A stretch of DNA of 64,000 nt from Brevibacillus invocatus (lineage in GTDB: Bacteria > Bacillota > Bacilli > Brevibacillales > Brevibacillaceae). Positions 9,228 to 17,408 of this stretch are shown here, piece after piece. Under the pieces are notes generated by a model. It saw only the letters and a list, made by a program, of their open reading frames with translations. It was not told the DNA's origin and searched no databases. A program made the translations under genes and the position numbers. Within the stretch, counting starts at the first letter, position 1; each line of letters starts with the position of its first letter. Location: positions 1 through 64,000 of the forward strand of contig NZ_RHHR01000013.1 of NCBI RefSeq assembly GCF_003710915.1, in the 5' to 3' direction.

Positions 9228-11405
9228 TTGCTAGAGGTTGAACAAACAGCAAAAGATGATCTGATTTTTGCTTTAGATATCGGAACTCGCAGTGTCGTGG
9301 GACTCATCGTTGAGGCGAGCGGTGAGCAATTTCGCGTCATCGATTGTGCGATACGCGAGCATGATGAGCGCTCTATGCTCGATGGACAGATTCACGATGT
9401 TATCGCAGTCGCCAAAGTTATTCACCAAATAAAGGAAGAGCTGGAACAAAGAAACGGCCCTCTGACCAAAGTAGCAGTAGCTGCGGCGGGACGATCCCTG
9501 CGTACAAAACGGGTCCGGATGGATATGCCGCTCGCCCGGCATGCCTTTATCACCCGAGAGGACGTCCTGACGATGGAATTCGCAGCCGTCCAGGAAGCGC
9601 AAACGCAGCTGGCTTTGGAGCTGAATGAGCAGGACGTGACCCGTTATTACTGCGTCGGCTACAGCGTGGTCAACTACCAGCTCGACGGTGAACTGATCGG
9701 CAGTCTGATTGACCAGCGCGGGGATGTGGCCAGCGCGGATGTGATCGCTACCTTCCTGCCCCGGGTCGTCGTGGATTCCCTGATCGCAGCCTTGAAGCGT
9801 TGCGATCTGGACATGCAAGCCCTGACCCTGGAGCCGATCGCGGCTATTAACGTCCTGATTCCGGTCACCATGCGCCGCTTGAATATCGCACTGGTAGATA
9901 TTGGTGCGGGTACCTCTGACGTGGCTTTGACAGAAGAAGGAGCGATTACCGCCTACGGGATGGTGCCAGTCGCGGGCGACGAGATTACAGATGCATTGAT
10001 GAATGCCTTCTTGCTCGATTTTCCGATGGCAGAAGAAGCAAAGCGTGTTCTTTCCCAGCATGACTCGGTATCCTTCACCGATATTCTGGGGCTGGAACAC
10101 AACCTGACGACGGCTGAGGTAATCGCCGCTATTCAATCCGATATTGAACAGCTCGCCGAAAAAATTGCCTTTAAAATCATTGAGCTAAATGGAAAGGCTC
10201 CGCAAGCTGTCATGCTGATTGGCGGTGGAAGCCTGACGCCTGGCCTGACTGAAAAAGTGGCGCAAGTGTTGAAAATTCCTGCGGCACGAGTGGCGGTACG
10301 CGGTGCCGATGCAATCAAGCAATTTATTGGTGACGAGAACTCGATCCTGAGCGGGCCGGAGTTCGTGACGCCGGTTGGGATCGCAGTCGCAGCCCGCCGC
10401 CACCCGCTTCGTTATGTGACGATTACGGTCAATGAACAGGCTATACGCATTTTTGATCTGCGCAAAATGACGCTGGGTGATTGTCTGATTGCAGCAGGGC
10501 TTGATATCCGTCGATTGTACGGTAGACCCGGACTGGCCAAGAGTGTAACCGTTAACGGACGGATGAAAATCATTCCAGGGGGACATGGCACACCACCCAT
10601 CATCGAACGAAACGGGGAAGCTGTGGGGCTGGATGCTGCAATTGGGGACGGCGATGTGATCAAAGTCGTGGCTGGTACTGACGGCGAGGATGCACAAGTC
10701 CAAATCAAAGACTTGCTGGATCGCGTGGAGACACTCGACATCCTCTGCAACGATCGCCCTCTTTCGCTTGGTCCTGTCGCGATCATGAACGGTGAGCCCC
10801 AGCCTCTGGATGCCTGGGTGACAGACCGCAGCAATCTGGAGTTTCGACTCGCTCGTACCGTAGAAGAAGCCCTACTGGAAGCTGGGATTGAACTGGACAG
10901 CCAGGAGCAGCTACCTCCCCTGCAATTCAGTGTAAATGGCCATAGCTACAGCGTGCCGTCCCGTCAGGAAGTGCTCACGTTAAATGGCAAACCATGCTCT
11001 CGCCAAGACTATGTACGCCAAGACGACGAGCTGGTCTATCAGCTGGAGGAGGTTCCGATTCCGATGATCCGGGATGTCATTCCTTTGGAGGAGTGGGTAC
11101 AGGAATCGATTTCGGTCCACTTCAACGGCGAGCCAGTCACCCTGCCGATCGCGCAAGTCTCGATCATGAAAGACGGCTTTGAGGCACAGGCAGATGATAT
11201 CGTCACGGACGGAGCTATCATATCTGTCAAATCCACGCCTGCCTCCACCCCCGTGTTCAGCGATGTTTTCCGCTACGTAGACGTGTCGTTTGAAAAACCG
11301 GATCGGGAATCCATCTCCGGCTTTGTTATGCTGGTAAACGGCGAGCCCGCCACTTTTCAGACCGAATTGAAAAGCGGAGACAAGCTGGAGCTGTTTTGGG
11401 ATTAA
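9228..11405 (+). CDS. FtsA-like actin-fold ATPase with long C-terminal extension
   Basis: A TTG at 9228 preceded by GAGGAGTGA gives 725 residues; an upstream TTG at 9204 lacks a site. Actin/Hsp70-fold ATP motifs are visible near the start (FALDIGTRSVVGLIVE), in the middle (LVDIGAGTSDVAL) and at the adenosine site (LIGGGSLTPGL). The SHS2-like region between them resembles FtsA. FtsA itself is about 420 residues, so about 300 residues are extra; this tail is beta-rich with repeated 'VNGE/FNGEP' segments. It is probably a paralogue of the division protein rather than the dcw-cluster FtsA, since no ftsZ is adjacent. Partner and role are unknown. Confidence 0.75.
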   Translation: MLEVEQTAKDDLIFALDIGTRSVVGLIVEASGEQFRVIDCAIREHDERSMLDGQIHDVIAVAKVIHQIKEELEQRNGPLTKVAVAAAGRSLRTKRVRMDMPLARHAFITREDVLTMEFAAVQEAQTQLALELNEQDVTRYYCVGYSVVNYQLDGELIGSLIDQRGDVASADVIATFLPRVVVDSLIAALKRCDLDMQALTLEPIAAINVLIPVTMRRLNIALVDIGAGTSDVALTEEGAITAYGMVPVAGDEITDALMNAFLLDFPMAEEAKRVLSQHDSVSFTDILGLEHNLTTAEVIAAIQSDIEQLAEKIAFKIIELNGKAPQAVMLIGGGSLTPGLTEKVAQVLKIPAARVAVRGADAIKQFIGDENSILSGPEFVTPVGIAVAARRHPLRYVTITVNEQAIRIFDLRKMTLGDCLIAAGLDIRRLYGRPGLAKSVTVNGRMKIIPGGHGTPPIIERNGEAVGLDAAIGDGDVIKVVAGTDGEDAQVQIKDLLDRVETLDILCNDRPLSLGPVAIMNGEPQPLDAWVTDRSNLEFRLARTVEEALLEAGIELDSQEQLPPLQFSVNGHSYSVPSRQEVLTLNGKPCSRQDYVRQDDELVYQLEEVPIPMIRDVIPLEEWVQESISVHFNGEPVTLPIAQVSIMKDGFEAQADDIVTDGAIISVKSTPASTPVFSDVFRYVDVSFEKPDRESISGFVMLVNGEPATFQTELKSGDKLELFWD

Positions 11406-11414
11406 AAGTAGAAA

Positions 11415-11464
11415 AAAGGGATGCTCCACACAAGATGTATACGAACCTTGTGGGACATCCCTTT
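11415..11464 (+). terminator. Terminator after the FtsA-like gene
   Basis: AAAGGGATG-TCC-CACAAG pairs with CTTGTG-GGA-CATCCCTTT. It lies between convergent genes and may act on both. Confidence 0.8.
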
Positions 11465-11473
11465 CTATTGTTC

Positions 11474-11800
11474 TTAAGCCTTTAGCGCTTCCTCAATCGC
11501 ATCCTTCGTAATTTTCCAATGGGAAGTATGCCATTTGACCTCGCCATTTTCGAACAGGAAAATCTGAGGTGATTCGTGCTTGATTCCAAAGCGCTCTGCT
11601 ACTTCATTGGATACTGGACGATCCTCGCGAACGAGAATCACGGCAGCTGGCACATCATTTCCCTGCAAATAGGATTGAAATTCCTCATAAGCAGACGTGC
11701 TGATCGGGCAGATCGTGCTGTGCTTGAACAACAGACGTTTTCCCGCACCAGCGACGAATTCATTCAGTTCTTCGGTGGAATGAAGCTGTTTTTGTGACAT
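11474..11800 (-). CDS. brxC: Monothiol bacilliredoxin (YtxJ/BrxC family)
   Basis: This 108-residue thioredoxin-fold protein carries the monothiol motif TCPIS (in STICPISTSAYEEF) and the cis-Pro region SPQIFLF. The family removes bacillithiol from S-bacillithiolated proteins in the cytosol. The ATG at 11800 has AGAAGGGAGAG upstream; an upstream in-frame extension has no site and is not used. Its Bacillus homologue ytxJ also neighbours aroA-ccpA. Confidence 0.85.
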   Translation of the reverse strand: MSQKQLHSTEELNEFVAGAGKRLLFKHSTICPISTSAYEEFQSYLQGNDVPAAVILVREDRPVSNEVAERFGIKHESPQIFLFENGEVKWHTSHWKITKDAIEEALKA

Positions 11801-11891
11801 GGTTATGCTCTCCCTTCTGCTCAAACACTGTGGTTTTAGTATACGAAAATCGACACCGGAAAGTCTATGCGCCGGGTGTAAAAGAAAAAAA

Positions 11892-11909
11892 CCACCCTTT
11901 CTGGGGTGG
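11892..11909 (-). terminator. Terminator of the zinc-finger protein gene
   Basis: CCACCC-tttct-GGGGTGG, followed on the minus strand by a T run (11881-11891). Confidence 0.8.
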
Positions 11910-11920
11910 CTAATGGACAT

Positions 11921-12316
11921 TTATACCATGATTTTGGTTAAGCGATGGCGCAGCTCCAGCATCCATTTTTCGTCTCCTAAGGATTGGGCCAGCAAGAACA
12001 GATCCAGCAGTTCGTTGACGCGTTCTCCCAGCGCTTCACTAACTGTGGAATCCCCTTCATTGGCAATCAATACCAATAAATGGGACAACTCTGACATTTC
12101 CTCAAACTCGATGGCCTGACGCGCTGGATCCTGTCCCAGCTCCTCCATCAATGATTTCAGATCTTCTTTGACAACATCCACTACCTGTGAATGGGCGCAT
12201 TCATCGTCCACGCAGACGTGTACAGGTACATTTAAAATTCGAACCCGTTTCCGATACACGACGTTGCGCAGCACGACTTCCATGTCACTGCCGCAGCGGC
12301 TGCATTTCTTCTGCAT
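11921..12316 (-). CDS. YgiT-type zinc-finger domain protein, unknown function
   Basis: The 131-residue protein starts with a likely zinc site (CSRCGSDM, then VHVCVDDEC) resembling the N-terminal domain of YgiT/MqsA proteins. The rest is helical and acidic with no helix-turn-helix that I recognise. AGAGGTGA precedes the ATG. No toxin gene is adjacent, so an antitoxin role is not supported. It has its own terminator. Confidence 0.65.
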   Translation of the reverse strand: MQKKCSRCGSDMEVVLRNVVYRKRVRILNVPVHVCVDDECAHSQVVDVVKEDLKSLMEELGQDPARQAIEFEEMSELSHLLVLIANEGDSTVSEALGERVNELLDLFLLAQSLGDEKWMLELRHRLTKIMV

Positions 12317-12435
12317 GTGTTCACCTCTATCCTAATCCACGTATGTATGCATGCTTCTCATAACTATTCGCGAAACCTTCCTTCAATCCTGCTAAACAAC
12401 AGCTGGTACATGGTGGATAGAGTGGCAGACAAAGC

Positions 12436-12467
12436 AAAAACGATGTCGTCATCACAACATCGTTTTT
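12436..12467 (-). terminator. Terminator of the 77-residue protein gene
   Basis: AAAAACGATGT and ACATCGTTTTT form a perfect 11-bp stem, located after the stop of the minus-strand gene at 12496. Confidence 0.75.
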
Positions 12468-12495
12468 CATAAACGGATTCATGGGACAGTCCTGT

Positions 12496-12729
12496 TTAAG
12501 CGTAAATGGCGTTTACTTTCTCGCAGTGCGGACAAACCGCTACCTTGCCGGTGTGTCCCGCTTCATCCTCCACTCGATACCCTGTGATCTGCTCAGAGAA
12601 ACAAAACAGACATTCCGTATTGAAGTCCATATCGTACTGTGCCTTCCAGACAATGGATTTAAAATCTTCTCCTACATTGATTGTAATCGGTAACAGATCG
12701 TGCCCCAGGCTGTTCAATGATCGTTGCAT
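12496..12729 (-). CDS. Small protein with two CxxC pairs, unknown
   Basis: ATG at 12729 with AAAGGATG upstream gives 77 residues. A TTG at 12756 would add nine residues but has no ribosome site. Two CxxC pairs (CLFC and CPHC) suggest a zinc ribbon. I do not recognise the family. It is monocistronic with its own terminator. Confidence 0.65.
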   Translation of the reverse strand: MQRSLNSLGHDLLPITINVGEDFKSIVWKAQYDMDFNTECLFCFSEQITGYRVEDEAGHTGKVAVCPHCEKVNAIYA

Positions 12730-12922
12730 CGCAATGCCATCCTTTCGTACTTGCAAAGTCTTTTCGTATCCTCTAGCTTTTCCTGATTTTCAGAATAATA
12801 AACTTCGGTGATCAAAAGATTCTTGGTAAAAATGGGCATTTGCCCGTATCGGCTCTGTGCGAAAACCCATATGTTATGGATGTAAGCACAAGCGACTTAA
12901 CACAAAAGGAGGATTTGATCGC

Positions 12923-13024
12923 ATGAGCAGCATCTTTAACGGCGGTGGATTTTTCGACGATTTCGTTCTGGTGTTGATTCTGTTTATCCTGTTGGTAATC
13001 GTTGGTTGTGGCTGCGACGATTAA
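12923..13024 (+). CDS. YjcZ-family sporulation peptide
   Basis: This 33-residue peptide starts with MSSIFNGGGFF, has one membrane helix (FVLVLILFILLVIVGC) and ends GCGCDD. The family consists of very small hydrophobic proteins made during sporulation. AAAGGAGG lies 10 bp before the ATG, and a strong terminator follows at 13109. Confidence 0.8.
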   Translation: MSSIFNGGGFFDDFVLVLILFILLVIVGCGCDD

Positions 13025-13108
13025 CATATGACTTTGGATACAGCACGATCCGGCAGGTAGTTGCATATACTTGAACACCGGATCCTGTAAAGCGCGTATC
13101 ATTCGCTG

Positions 13109-13136
13109 GCTACCCATCACCACGGGTAGCTTTTTT
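13109..13136 (+). terminator. Terminator of the YjcZ-type gene
   Basis: GCTACCC-atcaccac-GGGTAGC followed by TTTTTT. Confidence 0.88.
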
Positions 13137-13145
13137 CTATTTATT

Positions 13146-13175
13146 TTGTGTACAATACAATCGAATCGATATGAT
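13146..13175 (+). promoter_or_regulatory. Predicted promoter of the aminopeptidase gene
   Basis: TTGTGT (13146-13151), 18-bp spacer, TATGAT (13170-13175). Transcription would begin near 13182, after the first ATG at 13181. This supports the ATG at 13205 as the real start. Confidence 0.55.
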
Positions 13176-13204
13176 ATGGAATGGAAAGTGAGGAATATCC
13201 TTCT

Positions 13205-14317
13205 ATGAAAGATCCACGCATTGACAAATTGGCCGATGTCCTGGTCAACTATTCTACCCGTGTTCAGTCAGGTGAAAACGTACTTATTTACGCCATCGGC
13301 CAGGTGCATGAGCTGGTGCGCGCCGTGATCGCAAAAGTGTACGAAGCAGGCGGCAATCCTTATGTTCAGTTGATCGACCAAACGATTCAGCGTGAACTGC
13401 TCCTCGGCGTCAACGAAACACAGCTTGGCGTGATGCGCGAGGCAGATGTGGAATTCATGAAAAAAATGGATTGCTACATCGGCATCCGTGGTGGCGACAA
13501 CATCAGTGAACTGGCTGACGTGCCAGGAGACAAGATGCAGCTTTATTCCCGACTCTTCACCCGTCCCGTGCTTGACGTGCGCGTGCCGGACACTCGCTGG
13601 GTGGTTCTGCGCTATCCAAACGCCTCGATGGCTCAATTGGCCAATATGAGTACAGCAGGCTTTGAAGATTTCTACTTCAAAGTGTGCACCCTCGATTACG
13701 GCAAAATGGATGAAGCCATGGACAGCCTCGTGGAACTGATGGAAAAGACCGACAAAGTGCGCATCACCGGTCCTGGTACGGATTTGACCTTCTCCATCAA
13801 AGGAATACCTGCTATCAAATGTGCCGGAGAAGCCAATATTCCAGACGGGGAAGTCTTTACTGCGCCTGTACGTGATTCCGTGAATGGTACGATTTCGTAC
13901 AATACGCCATCGCCTTACCAGGGCTACACCTACGACAACATCAAGCTGACCTTCAAGGATGGCAAAATTATCGAAGCGACAGCCAATGATACGGAGAAAA
14001 TCAATGAAGTGTTTGATACGGATGAAGGAGCTCGCTATATCGGGGAGTTCGCCATTGGCGTCAATCCGTACATCCAAAATCCGATGAAGGATATTTTGTT
14101 CGATGAAAAAATCGACGGCAGCTTCCACTTCACACCGGGTCAAGCCTACGACGATGCCTTTAATGGAAACAAATCCTCCATTCACTGGGATCTGGTCATG
14201 ATTCAACGCCCAGAATGGGGCGGCGGTGAAATCTGGTTCGACGATCGCCTGATTCGTAAGGACGGCCGTTTTGTCATACCTGAACTGGAGTGCCTCAATC
14301 CGGAAAACCTGAAATAG
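13205..14317 (+). CDS. M29-family metallo-aminopeptidase (AmpS/PepS type)
   Basis: The 370-residue product matches the M29 thermophilic aminopeptidase family, which removes N-terminal residues using a two-metal site. Likely ligands and catalytic residues are the Glu of GEANIPDGE, the Glu of RYIGEFAIG, the His and Tyr in SFHFTPGQAY and the His/Asp in SIHWD. I chose the ATG at 13205, with GTGAGG about 10 bp upstream, over the ATG at 13181 because the promoter lies against the latter. It is cytosolic, with no signal peptide. Confidence 0.9.
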   Translation: MKDPRIDKLADVLVNYSTRVQSGENVLIYAIGQVHELVRAVIAKVYEAGGNPYVQLIDQTIQRELLLGVNETQLGVMREADVEFMKKMDCYIGIRGGDNISELADVPGDKMQLYSRLFTRPVLDVRVPDTRWVVLRYPNASMAQLANMSTAGFEDFYFKVCTLDYGKMDEAMDSLVELMEKTDKVRITGPGTDLTFSIKGIPAIKCAGEANIPDGEVFTAPVRDSVNGTISYNTPSPYQGYTYDNIKLTFKDGKIIEATANDTEKINEVFDTDEGARYIGEFAIGVNPYIQNPMKDILFDEKIDGSFHFTPGQAYDDAFNGNKSSIHWDLVMIQRPEWGGGEIWFDDRLIRKDGRFVIPELECLNPENLK

Positions 14318-14327
14318 AACATGATAA

Positions 14328-14367
14328 AAGCGAAAGGACACATGCTACTGGCTTGGTCCTTTCGCTT
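14328..14367. terminator. Hairpin between convergent aminopeptidase and padR genes
   Basis: AAGCGAAAGGAC pairs perfectly with GTCCTTTCGCTT across a 16-base loop. Confidence 0.8.
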
Positions 14368-14378
14368 CTTCATCTAGC

Positions 14379-14912
14379 CTATAGGCTATAAGCAGGTTCT
14401 TTAATTAAGGAAGGCGCTTTTAGTTCCAAAAACGTGATCGTGGTTTCCAGATGGTGAATCGTATACTCCCAACAGAATTGCTGGTACTCATCGAAGCCGT
14501 TTTTCAGCTTCTGGTACGTCACTTTGCTTTGGGCAAGCATCTGCCGTTGCGTGGACAAACAGTTATTCACCAATTCACGTTGTTCCTCGATGGTGCGACC
14601 TTTGCCAAAGAAAATCTTAACCAGCATATCGGAGCGCAAGACAGGGGGCAGGATTGGAGTTTGAATTTCCTGTTGGAAAGACTGCTCGCCCGCTTTCGTA
14701 ATTTTGTACAAAATTTTGTTTGGTTTGCCTGATTGAATAACTTCCTGCTTCGTCACCAGGCCTTCTTCTTCTAATTTGCGAAGCGCTGGATAAATGGCTC
14801 CGAAACTTGCGTCATAAAAGAAACCGATGCTGTTGCTAAACGCTTGCTTAATGTCGTACCCGCTCATCTCACCGTAACTAAGAAAGCCAAGAATTATCGT
14901 TTTTACGTCCAT
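14379..14912 (-). CDS. PadR-family transcriptional regulator
   Basis: The ATG at 14912 (GGAGGATG upstream) gives 177 residues. The N-terminal winged helix is typical (MDVKTIILGFLSYGEMSGYD ... ASFGAIYPALRKLEEEGLV), and a helical C-terminal dimer domain follows. PadR proteins usually repress efflux or detoxification genes. No obvious target is adjacent. About 315 bp upstream (14913-15227) contain no further gene that I can support. Confidence 0.88.
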   Translation of the reverse strand: MDVKTIILGFLSYGEMSGYDIKQAFSNSIGFFYDASFGAIYPALRKLEEEGLVTKQEVIQSGKPNKILYKITKAGEQSFQQEIQTPILPPVLRSDMLVKIFFGKGRTIEEQRELVNNCLSTQRQMLAQSKVTYQKLKNGFDEYQQFCWEYTIHHLETTITFLELKAPSLIKEPAYSL

Positions 14913-15227
14913 CTCTTCGCATCCTCCAATTCCATTCCAGTCTTCTCTCTCTGTAGGTCTGAACTCATGCCGTTCAGCCTTTATGTTCAAAATATTCTTT
15001 AACTAAACTATATTATAAGTCCATTCGCATAAATATACCAATGCTATTTCTTTATTATATCAATCAAAAATAATGATACAATCAAAACGGTACTCACTGC
15101 TTTCACCCGCCACCTTACCCTAACTACTTCTCCATCCGAATCGCATGTATCTCTTTCTCCGGCTCATGAATGATCATTTTTTCTGCTGTACCCGTTGAGT
15201 CTGGTACAAATTCCACTTCAACGGAAA

Positions 15228-16206
15228 TCATTCGCGGGCCGGATCCATGTGTACAGCTTTTCGCTTGACAGGACTCTTCGGTATTTCAAAAGGCTCATCA
15301 AACATTATTTGCTGCACAGCCTCTAAAATGCGTTGATCAAACTCGTATTCCTGTTCCTTATTGCTCATATAAATCAGGGTTTTACCGGCATCGATAAACC
15401 GAATCATAAGGGTTGCATACCCTGGCCATCCCCCACTGTGGCTGACACTCTTGCCTCTTTTCTCACTCTTTTCCAATATCCATCCAAAACCGTAATCAAA
15501 GGTTTCACCGTTGTTTAACCGGACAGGCGCAAAGGCTTGCTGCAATGATTGTTCATTCACCAGCTTTTCTGTATATAAAGCCTGATCAAATAAAAGTAAG
15601 TCCCCGACTGTCGAGTTCACAGTGCCGTCACCCTGTATGCCGTCCAGATAGACGACATACTCTGTCTCCGCAAGCTCGTCTGGAAGCACGAATTCACCCG
15701 ACCATACATCGTAAACAACCCCATATGCGTAATCATCGATTTTCTCATTCGAGTATCTTCTGTTGTATACACGCGTTTTTCCCATTCCCAGAGGATGAAA
15801 AAGATGCGTTTCCATATATTCAGCAAAGCCCAGCCCTGAAATCCGCTCGACAAGCAATGCGAGCAAGACGTAAATCGGGCAGTCCGGAGGTGTGGGTTAG
15901 CAGATGTCGAACCGTTATCCCTGGATAAGGAAAATTCGGCAGCCACCTGTCGATGAAATCGTCATACGCGAGCTGTCCCTGCTCTTCCAGCAGGACGATC
16001 GCCGAAGCGGTAAATGGCTTGGATAACGAAGCCAGCTCAAATACGGAGTCCGGCGTCAGTTTTCTTTTGCTCTTCAGATCGCCATATCCAAATACAGCCT
16101 GGTACAAAATTTCCCCCTGTTCGGCAACACATACTGCTCCCTTGATTTGTCCTTTCTCATGCAACGCTTGAAAAAGTGCCTCCAATTGCTGTTGTCTCAT
16201 CTTCAT
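15228..16206 (-). pseudogene. Serine hydrolase (class C beta-lactamase/PBP4* family), internally deleted
   Basis: The 5' part (16206 down to about 15880) encodes a good start with the SxxK nucleophile motif (SLSKPF) and LLTHTSGLPD. The next codons jump straight to YVLLALLVERISG in another frame. The rest (to 15228) is intact through the HSGGWPGY segment. The jump removes roughly 40-60 residues, including the YxN catalytic motif, and shifts the frame, so this is a deletion pseudogene. GGGGGAGGA precedes the ATG. A serine peptidase or esterase role is only ancestral. Confidence 0.82.
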
Positions 16207-16245
16207 TTCACAATCCTCCCCCAGTTTTTTAAATTAGTTGAATAA

Positions 16246-16262
16246 ATTATTAAGGCATCTAA
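16246..16262. promoter_or_regulatory. MarR operator upstream of the serine hydrolase gene
   Basis: ATTATTAAGGCATCTAA matches the copy upstream of the marR gene (16761-16777) at 15 of 17 positions. It overlaps a likely minus-strand promoter (TTGAAC, 17-bp spacer, AATAAT). Confidence 0.55.
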
Positions 16263-16280
16263 CATATTGTTCAAAAAAAA

Positions 16281-16739
16281 TTAGGTGCGGCTTAATTCCT
16301 GTTCGACGATTTTCTTTAATTTCAGTGTCAGTGCACGGAGCTGCTGCACTTCTTCCAACTCCATTTTCGCGTAAAAGCGTGTGATAATATCCCGCTCTAC
16401 CTCTTCTTGCTTGGTGAAATAGGCGAATCCCTGGGTGCCCATCTGTACAATGATTTCACGCCGATTCTGGAGATTGATTTCCCGCTTCACGTACCCCATT
16501 TTCTCAAGCTTGCCCACGATCTGGCTCACTGCGCTGGAGGATACCTCCATCTGCTCAGCAATTTCCTTGACAGTCATCCGCTGATGCTTATGAATCAGCT
16601 CCAGAAGCAATGCCTGCTTGGTTGTAATCTCATCATCCAGCAATGCTCGATATTCTCGCAGCAACAGCGTATTGATCAGATACTCCGCTTCATTCATTTC
16701 TTTCACACACTCGACAAGCTCTTTATCTGCATGACCCAT
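16281..16739 (-). CDS. MarR-family regulator
   Basis: ATG at 16739 with AAAGGTGG upstream gives 152 residues. The winged-helix core (MTVKEIAEQMEVSSSAVSQI, then KLEKMGYVKREINLQNRREI) is typical. It is followed by the decayed serine hydrolase gene 74 bp downstream, and both genes carry the same operator-like 17-mer. It probably represses itself and formerly the hydrolase. Confidence 0.85.
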   Translation of the reverse strand: MGHADKELVECVKEMNEAEYLINTLLLREYRALLDDEITTKQALLLELIHKHQRMTVKEIAEQMEVSSSAVSQIVGKLEKMGYVKREINLQNRREIIVQMGTQGFAYFTKQEEVERDIITRFYAKMELEEVQQLRALTLKLKKIVEQELSRT

Positions 16740-16760
16740 CTTTACTTGTAAACCACCTTT

Positions 16761-16777
16761 ATTATTAAGGTACCTAA
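16761..16777. promoter_or_regulatory. MarR autoregulatory operator
   Basis: ATTATTAAGGTACCTAA contains the near-palindrome TTAAGGTACCTAAA and lies about 25 bp before the marR start codon. Confidence 0.55.
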
Positions 16778-16911
16778 ACAATATATTACTGAATGTTATT
16801 CGAAATAGCAAGAGCTCTTACCATGCCGCATCCCTGAGCAAAATGGGCGTCCCTTCCCCCTTGACCTGCCATAGGATGATACATACCTATCTGCTGTGGG
16901 GGGAGAGATCA

Positions 16912-17377
16912 GTGAAAAGTAAAAAGTGGTCCCAATATACACGCGTAAAGTACCCTGTGAGCAGCAGCAGTTTACACCCCTTCAACTTCTTCGTTCCCAT
17001 TGTGGAACGCGTACAGGAGGGCGTAGTCTCAATTGTCACCGAAGATGTGACTCAAGCCAAAGACGTGGATACACTCATTCGCAGCCTGATTTCGGAAGAT
17101 GAACCTCCGATGCCTTCAGAGCGCAGTTTTGGCTCTGGCTTCCTCTTCCATCCAAAAGGGTACATCCTGACCAGCGAGCATGTCATTGGAAAATCAAAAA
17201 ATATCTACGTCAAGCTGTTTAATGGGCGAGTCTTTGAAGCCAAACGAATTCTGGCCGATCGTGTACGCGATTATGCCGTCATCAAAATCGACGCAGACTG
17301 CAAGCTCTTTCCGCTCCCATTGGGGAATTCCTCGCATACCAAGGTAGGCGAATGGGTGATCAGCATCGGTTCCCCAC
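16912..17377 (+). CDS. Trypsin-like (HtrA family) serine protease, 5' part, interrupted
   Basis: Starts at GTG 16912 behind GGGGGGAGAG. It encodes the first 155 residues of an S1C protease, including the catalytic His (GYILTSEHVIG) and Asp (RDYAVIKID), and stops being protease-like exactly at IGSP (17368-17377). Beyond this the frame runs as unrelated sequence to a stop at 17613. The missing half, with the catalytic serine, lies 3.3 kb downstream (20652-20908). Joining the two at the repeated GGTTCCCCAC gives 466+257=723 nt, an intact 240-codon frame. No signal peptide or membrane segment is seen. Confidence 0.85.
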
Positions 17378-17393
17378 CTGTCGCCATAGAGCC
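17368..17393. other. attL of the recombinase element
   Basis: The core GGTTCCCCAC is followed by the element-side arm 17374-17393. The reverse complement of this arm matches the other element end (20624-20643) at 15 of 20 positions. The gene-side flank encodes VISIGSP of the protease. Confidence 0.75.
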
Positions 17394-17408
17394 AAAAGAA
17401 AACAAGCC

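Noticed and set aside
9273-10136. 287-codon frame antisense to the FtsA-like gene
   Set aside because: No start signals; composition is that of a shadow of the real coding strand.
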